The notes: generated from the letters alone by a model not told the origin. DNA of 64,000 bases from JALSHZ01 sp964614535 (GCA_964614535.1 CAZTOZ010000029.1:4881-68880), one strand, 5' to 3'; positions 18,171 to 27,785 are shown, numbered from the stretch's first letter. Made by a program: numbers and translations.

Positions 18171-21100
18171 TCAGGCCGCAGCCGGATCACCTTCCGGCGT
18201 CTCCATCTCACCGACATCGGCGATGCCGAGATCCTCGAGGATGGCGTAGACCGCCGGCAGCACCAGCATGATCAGCAGGGTGGAGGTGAGCATGCCGAAG
18301 ACGATGCTGGTGACCAGCGGAATCAGCACCAGCGCCTGGGTACTGGTTTCCATCAGCAGCGGGATCATGCCGGCGACGGTGGTGACGGAGGTGAGAAAAA
18401 TGGCGCGAAAACGGTCGTGCACGGCCTGGCGGGCGGCATCATGGAAGGCCATTCCCTCGCGCACATGCTGCTTGACGAACTGTACCAGCAGGATCGAGTC
18501 GTTGACGACGACACCGGCGAGCGCCACGAAACCGATCATGCTCGGCAGCGCGAAGTCCAGGCCCATCAGGAAATGCCCCCAGATCGCGCCGATCAACGCC
18601 AGCGGAATATTGAGCATCACCATCACCGGCTCCAGATAGTTCCGGAACTGCATCGTCAGCAGCAGATAGACGCCGATCAGCCCCAACGCAAAACCGGAGA
18701 GTATCGAGCCGCGCGTCTCGGCGCCGTTCTCCACCTCGCCCTTGAAACGGATGCGGACATTGGGGTAACGCTCGGCCAGCGCCGGCAGCAGCCCTTTCTT
18801 CAGGCCGTCGATCACCTCCGAGGTATTGGCCACCTCGGGATCGACGTCCCCGATGATGTTGACGGTGCGCTCATGATCGACACGGCCGATACGCGCATAC
18901 TTCCGCACCGGGACGATCTCGGCCACCGACGCCAGCGGCACCGCCTCGCCCCTGGCGTTGAACAGCATGAAATCATCGAAGTCGGAAAGCGCCGAATCCG
19001 GATCGCTGTCGAGACGGGCAACGATCTCGTAGGCTTCGCGGCCGCGGTAGATCTCGTCGATCTTGCTCTCCTGATAGGCGGCCCGCAGCTGGGCGGCGAC
19101 GCTGGCCGAGGTGACGCCCGCCGCCAGCGCGCCGGGCAGCAACCGGATGCGAAACTCCGGCTTGCCGGGACGCAGATCGTCGAGCAGGTTGGAGACGCCG
19201 CGGTAGCCGCGCAGCCAGTTCTGGATCTCCCAGGAGGCGCGGGAGAGCTCGTCGAGATCGGGACCGCTGAGACGGATGTCGATGGCGGCACCAGCCGGCC
19301 CGACCTTCGGCTCCCGGAAACGGACGTTGATCACCCCCGGCAGATCGCCAGCCTGCTGCCGCCAGCGGCGGGTCAGCTCGGCGATCGTCGTCCCCCGCCG
19401 CGAGGTCTCCAGCAGATCGACGGTGATCGTCGCCAGATGCGCGCCGCTCTCGGCGGCCGCCGCATGTTGGCTGTAGAAGACCTGGACGTTCTTGATCAGC
19501 GGCTCCGGCTCACGCTCGTCGAACGCCTCGGCGCTCTGCTCGAGGGCCTGCAACAGCGTGGCGACCACCGCCTCGGTCTTCTCCAGCGGCGTTCCCTGCG
19601 GCAGCAGGATCTGGGCATCGACGCTGTTGCCCTCGATATCGGGAAAGGCTTTGAACTTGACGGTGCCGGTGGCGATCAGCCCCACCGACGAAACCAGCAA
19701 CGCCAGTGCGACCCCGAAGGTGAGATAGCGATAGGCGATCGCCACCTCGGCCACACCGACGGCCTTGAGCCGGAGGCGGTGGAAGCCGGCCTCGAAGCGG
19801 CGGCGCCAGGCAGGCGTCTCACCACCATGGGCCTGGGCCAACGAGTGGTAGAGATGGTGCGGCAGGATCAGGAAGGCCTCGATCAGCGACACAGTCAATA
19901 CCGCCAGCAACACCACCGGCAACACGCCAAGGATCTGGCCCAGATCACCCTTCATCATCAGCAGGCTACCGAACAGAAACGCCGAGGTGAGATAGGAGGC
20001 AAAGACCCCACCGAGCACCCGCTGGGTGCCGTCGATGGCCGCCGTCAGCGGCGGTTTGCCCTTGTGGGATTCGTGGGCGATGCTCTCGGAGATGACGATG
20101 GCATCGTCCATCAGAATGCCGATGGACATCAGCAGCGCCACCATCGAAATCATGTTGATGCTGACGCCGAAGACCACCATCACCGCCAGACCACCGAGAA
20201 ACGAGATCGGCAGCCCGGCAATGACCCAGACGCTGTAGCGCCAGTTGAAGAACAGAAACAGCACGAAGCCGGCCAGCAACAAGCCCTGCCAGGCATTGCT
20301 GACCAGCATCCGCAGCCGGTCAGCCACCAGCGAAGCGCCATCCTGCACCACCGTCAGCCGGGTGCCCGGCGGCAGCCGCCGGTTCTCCTCGGCAACGAAG
20401 GCATTGACCGCATCGAAGACTTTCAGGGTGTCGTCGATGGTGTTCTTGCTCACCTTCAGCACCGCACTGCGACGACCATCGAGCTCGACCCGCTGCTCCG
20501 GATCGGAGAAGCGATCCACCACCCGGGCGATGTCGCCGAGACGGATCTCTGCGCCCTGCTCGCTCTGCAACACGATCAGCGCCTCCAACGCCTCGGGAGA
20601 GCGGCGGGCATTGTCGAAGCTGATCTGCCACCAGGCACCGTCCCCCTCCAGCGTGCCGGCCGGCAGATCCACCGCCTCGTTGGCGACCAGGCGGGCGATG
20701 TCCTGCACGCTGAGACGATACTTCAGCAGCGCTTCCGGCCGAACCAGGATCTGCAACTGATGCTGCGGGAAGCCGTCGATCTCGACGATCGGTATCCGCG
20801 GATCGGCCAGCATCTTGCTCCGGTAGTATTCGGCCAGATCCTTCAGCTCCGACGGCGTCAGCTTCTCTGCCGTGATCGCCACGCTGACCACGTGGCTGAC
20901 CAGACCAAGCTGGGTGACGACAGGCTCCTCGGCGTCGTCGGGGAAGTTGGTGATACCGTCGAGCGCCGCATTGATGTCGTCGGTGAATCGGCGGATATCA
21001 CCCTGCTCCTGCATCTCCAACGTGAAGATGCCGACATTGTCACGGGCATCACAGACCTGCTCCTTGAGAAAGCTGATGCCGTCGGTGGCATCCTCCAGCG

Positions 21101-21290
21101 GCTTGCAGATGCCGTCCTCCACATCGGTCGGGGTGGCACCGGGATAGACGACCCGCACCTGCACCTTGCTCGGCTTGAGCGTCGGAAAGGACTCCTTGTT
21201 CAGCTTCGGCAACGAGGTGACGCCAAAGGCGATGATCGCCAGCATCAGCACGTTGGCGACCACCGGATGGGCGGTGAACCAGCGAATCAT
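18171..21290 (-). CDS. RND-family efflux transporter permease
   Basis: 1039-residue inner-membrane proton-driven pump with the typical pattern of twelve helices and two large periplasmic loops. It opens with MIRWFTAHPVVANVLMLAIIAFG, and the proton-relay acidic pair occurs in TM4 (GILMDDAIVISESIAHE). The second half has FALGLIGVYLLLTMQF and a GVVVNDSILLVQFV segment. The start overlaps the adaptor gene by 4 bp. No outer-membrane channel gene lies nearby, so a TolC-like protein encoded elsewhere must complete the tripartite pump. The substrate cannot be read from the sequence; heavy-metal (CusA) type hallmarks are not evident. Confidence 0.93.
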   Translation of the reverse strand: MIRWFTAHPVVANVLMLAIIAFGVTSLPKLNKESFPTLKPSKVQVRVVYPGATPTDVEDGICKPLEDATDGISFLKEQVCDARDNVGIFTLEMQEQGDIRRFTDDINAALDGITNFPDDAEEPVVTQLGLVSHVVSVAITAEKLTPSELKDLAEYYRSKMLADPRIPIVEIDGFPQHQLQILVRPEALLKYRLSVQDIARLVANEAVDLPAGTLEGDGAWWQISFDNARRSPEALEALIVLQSEQGAEIRLGDIARVVDRFSDPEQRVELDGRRSAVLKVSKNTIDDTLKVFDAVNAFVAEENRRLPPGTRLTVVQDGASLVADRLRMLVSNAWQGLLLAGFVLFLFFNWRYSVWVIAGLPISFLGGLAVMVVFGVSINMISMVALLMSIGILMDDAIVISESIAHESHKGKPPLTAAIDGTQRVLGGVFASYLTSAFLFGSLLMMKGDLGQILGVLPVVLLAVLTVSLIEAFLILPHHLYHSLAQAHGGETPAWRRRFEAGFHRLRLKAVGVAEVAIAYRYLTFGVALALLVSSVGLIATGTVKFKAFPDIEGNSVDAQILLPQGTPLEKTEAVVATLLQALEQSAEAFDEREPEPLIKNVQVFYSQHAAAAESGAHLATITVDLLETSRRGTTIAELTRRWRQQAGDLPGVINVRFREPKVGPAGAAIDIRLSGPDLDELSRASWEIQNWLRGYRGVSNLLDDLRPGKPEFRIRLLPGALAAGVTSASVAAQLRAAYQESKIDEIYRGREAYEIVARLDSDPDSALSDFDDFMLFNARGEAVPLASVAEIVPVRKYARIGRVDHERTVNIIGDVDPEVANTSEVIDGLKKGLLPALAERYPNVRIRFKGEVENGAETRGSILSGFALGLIGVYLLLTMQFRNYLEPVMVMLNIPLALIGAIWGHFLMGLDFALPSMIGFVALAGVVVNDSILLVQFVKQHVREGMAFHDAARQAVHDRFRAIFLTSVTTVAGMIPLLMETSTQALVLIPLVTSIVFGMLTSTLLIMLVLPAVYAILEDLGIADVGEMETPEGDPAAA

Positions 21291-22654
21291 CGGACCGGCT
21301 CCCCGGCGGCTCGACGAACGAACGCCTCGCGGAAGCGCTCATCGACCACTGGCTTGAGCGGCAGCCCTTCGATCACCGGCACCACGTCATCGAGCACCAG
21401 CCGCTCCCCCGGCTTCAATCCGTCCCGCAGCACCACGAACGCCCCCTCGCGGAACGCCACCTTCACCGGCCGGATCTCAAGCCGGTCATCGGCACCGGCC
21501 AGATAGACGCGCCCCTCGTGCAGCGCCTGGCGCGGAATCACCAGTGCCGGCCGGGCCGGCGCGAAAAACGTCACCGCCGCGTACATGCCTTTGAGCAGCG
21601 GCGGGCGCTCGCCGGGAATCACATCGTCGTAGGGGTTCTCCACCGCCACCACCAGACCGATGGTGTTGCGCAGCGGGTCGACCTCCTCGCTGATGCGGAT
21701 CAGCTTGCCCTGCCAATAGGCCTCGGCATCCGGCTCACCGACCAGACGCACCCGCGCCTCCAGCCCCAATCGTTGCAGCAACGCCGTGAACCGGGCCGGA
21801 TCGGCAAGACTCACCTGCTGCCGCTCGCCGCGGATCAGCAGGGGCCGGAACTGCCGCACCGGCAGTTCCGCCGTGATCTCCACCGCATCGACACCCAACG
21901 CCTCGAACAACACCGTACCGGTGGCGACGAATTCGCCGGTCTCGACGTGCACCGCGCCGATGCGGGCATCGAACGGCAAGACCACCTCGGTACGGCCCAG
22001 CGTGTCCCGCGTCTGCGCCACCTGACTCTCGGACTGGCGGATCTGCGCCGTCAGCGACTTCTTGCGGCTGGCGTAGGTGGCGAGCCTGCCCTTGAGATCC
22101 TCCACCTGCTGACGCAACTGCAACACCTTCTGCTCCTCGGCATCGAGCGCCGACTGCGCCACCAGTTTCTTCTCCGCCAGCGCGCGGACACGCGCCAGCT
22201 CCCCCTCGGCGACAGAGAGATTCTGCTGCGCGATCTCCAGGCTGCGACGCGCCGAGCGTTCCTCCACCTCCACCTGCTTCAGGCTGGAGCGGGCGCTCTG
22301 GGCCGCGGCCTTGCGCTGCTCCAGCGTGAACTCGTAGGTGGTGGGTTCGATCCGTGCCACCACCGTGTCGGCCGGCAGACTGCCCCCTTTCTCCAGCCCG
22401 GGATGCAGCCACACCACCTTGCCGGCCACCTCCGCCTTGGCCTTGAGGACGACACTGGGCTGGACATGGCCGTAGCCCACGGCGCGAGCCCGGTACGGCA
22501 GCTCAGCCACCGGCATCACCGCCACCGCACGCACCGGGAAATCCAGCACCTCGTGTTCCAGCGGGGGCTTGGTCTTGACCTTGACGACGACGACCGCCAG
22601 TGCGATCAGAACCAGCAATGGCAGCAGCCAGGGTTTCTTCAACAGTTTCTTCAT
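21287..22654 (-). CDS. RND efflux periplasmic adaptor (membrane fusion protein)
   Basis: About 455 residues: an N-terminal membrane anchor (LLPLLVLIALAVVVVKV), a lipoyl half-motif (VGYGHVQPSVVLKAKAEVAGKVVWLHPGL), a long alpha-hairpin coiled coil (~85-190) for contact with the outer-membrane channel, the second lipoyl half (VVLPFDARIGAVHVETGEFVATG) and beta-barrel domains. I prefer the ATG at 22654; an upstream in-frame GTG at 22687 would add 11 residues but has no ribosome site. It partners the overlapping permease. Confidence 0.9.
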   Translation of the reverse strand: MKKLLKKPWLLPLLVLIALAVVVVKVKTKPPLEHEVLDFPVRAVAVMPVAELPYRARAVGYGHVQPSVVLKAKAEVAGKVVWLHPGLEKGGSLPADTVVARIEPTTYEFTLEQRKAAAQSARSSLKQVEVEERSARRSLEIAQQNLSVAEGELARVRALAEKKLVAQSALDAEEQKVLQLRQQVEDLKGRLATYASRKKSLTAQIRQSESQVAQTRDTLGRTEVVLPFDARIGAVHVETGEFVATGTVLFEALGVDAVEITAELPVRQFRPLLIRGERQQVSLADPARFTALLQRLGLEARVRLVGEPDAEAYWQGKLIRISEEVDPLRNTIGLVVAVENPYDDVIPGERPPLLKGMYAAVTFFAPARPALVIPRQALHEGRVYLAGADDRLEIRPVKVAFREGAFVVLRDGLKPGERLVLDDVVPVIEGLPLKPVVDERFREAFVRRAAGEPVR

Positions 22655-22970
22655 CTCGTTCTCTATGTTGTCGATGGCCTTGCGCACGGCAAAACAGCCG
22701 GGCCGCGCAGCCTAGGCCGCAGCGGGCCGGCCATCCATGATGACGGTCAATCCGACGATGCATTGCACCCCAGGGGCAATCACCCAACAGGCCGCTGGCC
22801 GCCGGTCCGGGATCGACGACAGCCTGTCAGATACCCCCTTCGAATCAACCCCACTGAAACAGATTGAAACAAAAACGACGCGCGATGAAATATTTTGGCA
22901 AGAGTTTCCCTCTATCCTGCCGGCCATCCGATACATTCAGCCCACATTCATACAACGAGGGAAAACACCA
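22655..22970. other. Divergent intergenic region
   Basis: This 316-bp gap separates the pump operon (minus) from the DUF2202 gene (plus) and must hold both promoters. It becomes AT-rich after about 22855. I could not identify a convincing -35/-10 pair, operator or small gene in it. Confidence 0.6.
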
Positions 22971-23672
22971 ATGAAACCCAACAGACTGCTTACCCTGATG
23001 TTCCCGGCCATCGTCGCCTTCGGCGTCGTCACCACCAGTGGCTGCACCGACGACGACATCGACAACATCACCAACCCCGACACCTCGGCGTCGGCGACCG
23101 ACAGCACATCGTCGTCCACGACCGGCACCACCACCGACACCACCTCGGGCATCTCCATTGCCGAGAAGACCGGCATGATCTTCATGCGCGAAGAGGAGAA
23201 ACTGGCACATGACGTCTATCTCACGCTCTATGAAACCTGGAACCAGCAGATCTTCGACAACATCGCCCAGAGCGAACAAAAGCACATGGACGCGGTACTG
23301 ACACTGCTGAACACCTACGACGTGCCCGACCCCATCGGCGACAATGGCCGCGGCGTGTTCGTCGACGAGGATCTGCAAAAACTACATGACCAACTGGTCA
23401 ACCAAGGGATATCGAGCCTGATCGACGCACTGCAGGTTGGCGCCGCCATCGAGGAGATCGACATCATCGACCTGAAACAGCGGGAAGAGGATATCGTCGG
23501 CCACGACGACATCACCAATACCTATGAGATGCTGCTGATGGGTTCACGCAACCATCTGCGCGCTTTCGTCAAAGACCTGAAGGCACAAGGCATCGATTAC
23601 CAGCCACAGTATCTGTCACAGGCGGATTTCGACGAGATCATCAACAGCGACAGGGAACGCGGCAACCACTGA
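22971..23672 (+). CDS. DUF2202 ferritin-like-fold lipoprotein
   Basis: 233 residues. The leader ends in a lipobox-like TTSGC, and a Ser/Thr/Asp-rich tether (~27-58) precedes a DUF2202 domain. That domain is a four-helix ferritin-like bundle with MREEEKLAHDVYLTLYETW, AQSEQKHMDAVLTLL, LKQREEDI and an ELL-to-HLRAF helix. Glu and His residues at the ferritin-like positions (EEEKLAHD, EQKHMD) could bind a di-metal centre. The function of the family is unknown. The gene is transcribed away from the RND pump and stands alone. Confidence 0.85.
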   Translation: MKPNRLLTLMFPAIVAFGVVTTSGCTDDDIDNITNPDTSASATDSTSSSTTGTTTDTTSGISIAEKTGMIFMREEEKLAHDVYLTLYETWNQQIFDNIAQSEQKHMDAVLTLLNTYDVPDPIGDNGRGVFVDEDLQKLHDQLVNQGISSLIDALQVGAAIEEIDIIDLKQREEDIVGHDDITNTYEMLLMGSRNHLRAFVKDLKAQGIDYQPQYLSQADFDEIINSDRERGNH

Positions 23673-23678
23673 TCCTTA

Positions 23679-23702
23679 TTGGCGCCGTGACTACGGCGCC
23701 AA
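23679..23702. terminator. Perfect hairpin between convergent genes
   Basis: TTGGCGCCGT (23679-23688), loop GACT, ACGGCGCCAA (23693-23702). It starts 7 bp after the DUF2202 stop and contains the stop codon of the glycosyltransferase. There is no T run on either side, so it may protect 3' ends or act with Rho rather than as a classical terminator. Confidence 0.55.
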
Positions 23703-24713
23703 ACACCGATAGACCTGCCGGATATTTCTCGTCATCGCATCGACGGTGAACTGCTCCCGGGCGAACTCGAACCACGGAGAAAAGGCCGCCCGCGCCTTTG
23801 GCAAATCATCGAGCGTCGCAATGATCCGTTTGCGCAGCGCACCGACATCACCGATCGGGACCAGATATTCCGCCGGCAGAATCTCGCAAGGCACCGGCAC
23901 CTCGGTGGAAATCACCGGGGTCCGAGCAAACATCGCTTCGGCAAAGACGTAGGAAAACCCCTCGCGGCGGGAAGAGATCACCACCAGGTCGGCCGCCGCA
24001 ATCAGCGCAGGAACGTCGTTTCGGTAACCAAGAAAATGCACCCGGTCCGACAGCCCTCTTTCCGCTGCCAACGCCACCAACCGCTCCCGCTCCGGGCCTT
24101 CCCCGGCAATATGGAGATGGCCCTCCACCCCGGCGAAGGCCTCGATCAGAATATCGAACCCCTTGGCCACCGCAAGCCGCCCCACCGCGAGCACATTGGG
24201 CCCCTGCGTAACAAAACGAGACGGTGCTTGGCAGTGCGATGGCTCGATCCCGTTGTAGACCACATGGGTGGGTAGCCCCGGCAGCGAATCGGCAATGGTT
24301 CGGCTGACGCAGACGATGCCATCCACATTTGCCATCCAGCGTCTCGCCGCCGTGAGATTGTGGAGTGTGACCACCGTCTTCTGCGGCACCCAGCGAGCCA
24401 CCTGGCTGAGAATAAAACCCGCCTTCTTGGCGTGCGCATGGACCACATCGGCATCCAGCGAGCGCAACAACCGGACGAGCTGCCACAGCATCCACGGGTT
24501 CCGCCGGCCGCGCGACAGATCGAACGAATGGAAAATAACGCCATCGCGCAGGTGCGGACGATAGGATTCATGGGCAATCGCATGGACTGCCGTTGTCCCG
24601 GCCAGACCATTGCAGATTTCGATAAAGTGCTTTTCCAGCCCACCAGGATGGTAGGCCTCGGCCACCATCTGGCAGACGATCGGCTCTTCAGGGGCAGAGG
24701 GGGCGCTGCTCAT
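23691..24713 (-). CDS. Glycosyltransferase family 4 protein
   Basis: 340-residue GT-B-fold retaining glycosyltransferase. The N-terminal half has AEAYHPGGLEKHFIEICNGL (acceptor-side glycine loop) and VVHAHAKKAGFILSQVARW. The C-terminal nucleotide-sugar half has VLAVGRLAVAKGFDILIEAF, HIAGEGPERERL, VHFLGYRNDVPALIAAADLVVISSRREGFSYVFAEAM (the EX7E-type motif), and TEVPVPCEILP. The start at 24713 is an ATG with a weak ribosome site. No polysaccharide genes are adjacent, so the acceptor is unknown. Confidence 0.9.
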   Translation of the reverse strand: MSSAPSAPEEPIVCQMVAEAYHPGGLEKHFIEICNGLAGTTAVHAIAHESYRPHLRDGVIFHSFDLSRGRRNPWMLWQLVRLLRSLDADVVHAHAKKAGFILSQVARWVPQKTVVTLHNLTAARRWMANVDGIVCVSRTIADSLPGLPTHVVYNGIEPSHCQAPSRFVTQGPNVLAVGRLAVAKGFDILIEAFAGVEGHLHIAGEGPERERLVALAAERGLSDRVHFLGYRNDVPALIAAADLVVISSRREGFSYVFAEAMFARTPVISTEVPVPCEILPAEYLVPIGDVGALRKRIIATLDDLPKARAAFSPWFEFAREQFTVDAMTRNIRQVYRCLAP

Positions 24714-24954
24714 GCTGTTCGGCGTTAAAGAAAAGAGGGAGAATACTCGCCACACCGGCACCCCACAACCACCGGTCTCCCTTGCACCATCTTCTCCCAC
24801 CCAGGCCGGCCTCGGCACCGTCATCAGGGTTACCCCGAAAGGCGGGGCCAAATTTTCTTTCCGGGCCGATTGAATTCCACCTGCCACAACCGCATATCCT
24901 CCGTCAGCGCCGACCAAGACTGGCCGGAAACTTTCATTACAGAGGATTTACGAA

Positions 24955-25542
24955 ATGAGTGATACGACAACGACGACTGAACTGCCCCAATACCAGAGCG
25001 GGGAGCTGCCCAGGAACTGGGGCGCCCTATTGACATTGGGGATACTGATGCTGGTGCTGGGCACCATCGGCCTGATATGGACACCCGCCTATACCATCGG
25101 TGTGGCCATGGTGTTCGGTGCCTTTCTGGTCACCGCCGGCAGCGTCCAGTTGATTTCCGCCTTCACCAGCGGCGAATCGAACTGGAAAGGCCGGCTGACC
25201 CATGTGTTGATCGCACTGGTCTACCTGGTTGGCGGCGGCTTCGCCCTGTTCAATCCACCCGGTGCAGCGGCGGGACTGACCCTGTTCATCGCCTCGATGC
25301 TGCTGGCGATTGGCGTCATCCGCATCGTCCACGGTATCCAGCAGAAGAAACGGGGCTGGGCTTGGCTTTGGCCCGTCGTCCTCGGCCTCATCGACATTCT
25401 GATCGGCATCATCCTGGCTGCCGGCTGGCCCGTCACCAGTGTCTGGGCGCCAGGACTGCTGTTCGCCATAGAACTGTTGATGAATGGCTGGTACCTGGTT
25501 CTGGTGGCCTGGGCATCACGCAAGATCGACGCATCGAAATAA
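24955..25542 (+). CDS. HdeD-family (DUF308) membrane protein
   Basis: 195-residue protein with six predicted transmembrane helices in three repeated pairs (LLTLGILMLVLGTIGLIW, IGVAMVFGAFLVTAGSVQLI, LIALVYLVGGGFALF, LTLFIASMLLAIGVIRIV, VVLGLIDILIGIILAAG, GLLFAIELLMNGWYLVLVAW). The family is named for E. coli HdeD, linked to acid resistance at high cell density. The ATG at 24955 follows AGAGGAT. A histone-fold DUF1931 gene follows 78 bp later on the same strand, so a shared stress role is possible. Confidence 0.88.
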   Translation: MSDTTTTTELPQYQSGELPRNWGALLTLGILMLVLGTIGLIWTPAYTIGVAMVFGAFLVTAGSVQLISAFTSGESNWKGRLTHVLIALVYLVGGGFALFNPPGAAAGLTLFIASMLLAIGVIRIVHGIQQKKRGWAWLWPVVLGLIDILIGIILAAGWPVTSVWAPGLLFAIELLMNGWYLVLVAWASRKIDASK

Positions 25543-25620
25543 ACCTCGCCGAAATAACGCTCGCCGGCGGGCGTGTCTCGCCCGCACGGCCCATCGACAC
25601 AATATTGGAGAAAAATCATC

Positions 25621-26067
25621 ATGGTAATGGGAATCAAACAATTCGAGTCGCTGTTTCGTCAGGCGGCATCCCTGGATATCGACAAAAGCGACGTCAAGCG
25701 CCTGGACGATTTCGTCAATGCGCGACTGCACGACCTTCTACTGCTCGCCCAAACCAAGGCCAAGGCCAATGGTCGGGCGTCGATCGAGTGGATCGATGTG
25801 CCGATCACCAAGGGTCTGCAGGAGAATATTCACGCATTCAACAAAATGGATGAGGCGCTATCGATAACGGAAATTCTCGATGGCCTGTCGAAATTGCCAC
25901 CGATGGACCTCCCCTACAGCAGCGAGCTGGAGGAGAAAATACCGGAGATCACCGGCGGAATCACCGTCAGCCTGGCCAAGGTCTTCAAGGCCATCGCACC
26001 AAAGCTGAAAAACCCGGCCACCGCAGAGTGGGAAACGGTGGACAAAATCTACGCCATCCTGCTGTAG
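25621..26067 (+). CDS. DUF1931 histone-fold protein (pseudo-dimeric bacterial histone-like)
   Basis: 148 residues that closely follow the DUF1931 pattern: MGIKQFESLFRQAASLDIDK, LDDFVNARLHDLLLLAQTKAKANGR, DVPITKGLQENIHAF, IPEITGGITVSLAKVFKAIAPKL and a final WETVDKIYAILL. The Aquifex member of this family has a known structure with two histone folds in one chain. Two helix-strand-helix units are visible here (residues ~5-75 and ~80-148). Whether it packs DNA in proteobacteria is not known. A second in-frame ATG at 25627 is an alternative start. Confidence 0.85.
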   Translation: MVMGIKQFESLFRQAASLDIDKSDVKRLDDFVNARLHDLLLLAQTKAKANGRASIEWIDVPITKGLQENIHAFNKMDEALSITEILDGLSKLPPMDLPYSSELEEKIPEITGGITVSLAKVFKAIAPKLKNPATAEWETVDKIYAILL

Positions 26068-26075
26068 CGCAATAC

Positions 26076-26107
26076 CGGCGTGAGAGCCTCCTTCCGCTCT
26101 CACGCCG
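26076..26107. terminator. Perfect 12-bp hairpin between convergent genes
   Basis: CGGCGTGAGAGC (26076-26087), loop of 8, GCTCTCACGCCG (26096-26107), 9 bp after the DUF1931 stop and before the end of the convergent Rieske-GltB gene. There is no T run. Confidence 0.55.
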
Positions 26108-26162
26108 TGACCCAAGCGGCCGACAAGCATCGAAAGCGTCGGTGCCATAGCCCCCTCACCCT

Positions 26163-27785
26163 TCATGGGCACCCCATCCCGCCGTATTCGATTCCCGCCA
26201 ACGCCGCCATCTCACGGTGCCAGGTCGTGAGATCATCGACGGAAAACTTGTTCAGATGATCGTGTCCACAGGCCCGTGCCATCACCTGCATCAATTCCGT
26301 GGCGGCCCGGAAAAAGTTGTCGAGCTGACGCGCCCCTTCTTTCACCCGTAGCCGGCGCCGGAGGTGCGGCTTCTGCGTCGCAATACCGACAGGGCAGTTG
26401 TCGGTATGACAGGCCCGCATTCCCAGACACCCAATGGCCTGCATCGCGGCGTTGGACAAGGCGATCGCATCGGCACCAAGCGCCATCGCCTTGATAAAGT
26501 CAGCGGGCACCCGAAGCCCCCCGGTGACGATCAGCGTAATATCGGCACGCTTCTGCCGGTCGAGGTAGCGCCGGGCACGCGCCAGCGCCGGAATCGTTGG
26601 CACGGAGATATTGTCGCGGAACAGCAGTGGCGCCGCACCGGTCCCACCCCCCCGACCATCGAGAATGATGTAATCGACACCGATCCGAAGGGCTGCCTCG
26701 ATATCACGCTCGATATGCTGGGCGGACAGTTTGAATCCAATCGGGATGCCGCCGGTCGCTTCCCGTACCCGATCGGCAAAGCGGCGATAGTCGTCGAGAT
26801 GGTTCCAGTCCGGGAAACGTGCCGGCGAAATGGCATCCTCGCCTTCAGGCAGCCCGCGTACCTCGGCGATCTTCCCCACGACCTTCGATCCGGGCAGGTA
26901 CCCGCCGGTACCGGTCTTGGCCGCCTGCCCACCCTTGAAATGAAAGGCCTGGCAGCGGATCACCCGATCCATCGAAAAACCGAAACGTGCCGAGCCCAGC
27001 TCATAGATATAGCGTGAGCTGGCAGCCTGTTCCTCCGCCAGCATGCCCCCCTCGCCCGAACAGATCGCGGTGCCCGCCAGTTCCGCACCCTTGGCAAGCG
27101 CTATCTTCGCTTCCGCCGACAATGCGCCAAAACTCATGTCGGATACCAGCAGCGGCCGTTCCAACCGCAGCGGTTTTTTCGCGTTGGGCCCAATCACCAC
27201 ATCGGTGCCAACCGGCTCGTCGTCGAGCAGCGGCAGACGATGGAGTTGCGCCGTCAGAATCTGGATGTCTTCCCATTTCGGCAGCCGATCCCATGGAACC
27301 CCCATCGCGGCCGTGCGGCCATGCTTGCCCGTTCTGGACAAACCATGCTCAGCCAGATGCTGGATATAGCCCACGTGGGGCTCTTCCGGCGCGCCATGAA
27401 TATCCTTGTAGAGCCCTTGATAGCGCGCCCGGTCGTAGGGCTGTGGATGCGCCGCCTCCCAGGCCGCGATTTCGGACTCATCGACCCAAACCTTCCCCTC
27501 CTCGACCCAGGCGGAAAAACGCTGCAAACGCTCCGACGGATCGTAGCTGCTGACCCCGGTACGGTAGGCATAGTCCCAATTGTGGAGGCCGCAAACCAGA
27601 TTGTCTCCATCGACGTATCCATCGGCCATCAACGCGCCCCGGTGCAGGCAGCGGCCATAGAGTACCGAGACCTTTTGCTCGTCCGGCCAGCGAATGACGA
27701 CCAGATCGACATTGGCGACCAGTGCGTAGGCGGGTTCGAGCGGTTTCAGCGAATCGAAATCACAGATCGCAATCCTGTTCTTCAT
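26163..27785 (-). CDS. Rieske [2Fe-2S] domain fused to FMN-binding glutamate synthase-like domain
   Basis: 540 residues. The N-terminal ~100 residues form a Rieske-type domain with cluster ligands Cys46-Leu-His48 and Cys65-Gly-Leu-His68. The rest is a GltB-like FMN/synthase barrel: SDMSFGALSAEAKIALAKGAE, ICSGEGGM, KGGQAAKTGTGG, the substrate/FMN loop DYIILDGRGGGTGAAP and the [3Fe-4S] motif CLGMRACHTDNCPVGIATQ. There is no glutaminase domain, so ammonia cannot come from glutamine here; related stand-alone proteins act as flavin redox enzymes of unclear substrate. The start ATG at 27785 follows GGAGGAGAGG. Confidence 0.88.
   Translation of the reverse strand: MKNRIAICDFDSLKPLEPAYALVANVDLVVIRWPDEQKVSVLYGRCLHRGALMADGYVDGDNLVCGLHNWDYAYRTGVSSYDPSERLQRFSAWVEEGKVWVDESEIAAWEAAHPQPYDRARYQGLYKDIHGAPEEPHVGYIQHLAEHGLSRTGKHGRTAAMGVPWDRLPKWEDIQILTAQLHRLPLLDDEPVGTDVVIGPNAKKPLRLERPLLVSDMSFGALSAEAKIALAKGAELAGTAICSGEGGMLAEEQAASSRYIYELGSARFGFSMDRVIRCQAFHFKGGQAAKTGTGGYLPGSKVVGKIAEVRGLPEGEDAISPARFPDWNHLDDYRRFADRVREATGGIPIGFKLSAQHIERDIEAALRIGVDYIILDGRGGGTGAAPLLFRDNISVPTIPALARARRYLDRQKRADITLIVTGGLRVPADFIKAMALGADAIALSNAAMQAIGCLGMRACHTDNCPVGIATQKPHLRRRLRVKEGARQLDNFFRAATELMQVMARACGHDHLNKFSVDDLTTWHREMAALAGIEYGGMGCP

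Noticed and set aside
18417..21506. Open frame of 1029 codons on the plus strand opposite the RND permease
   Set aside because: Mirror frame of a confirmed gene, with the same biased composition and no domain.
22855..22970. Sigma70 promoter for the DUF2202 gene (TTGAAA at 22864)
   Set aside because: The nearest AT-rich -10 candidates lie at wrong spacings (18 bp with 3 of 6 matches, or 21 bp), so no call was made.
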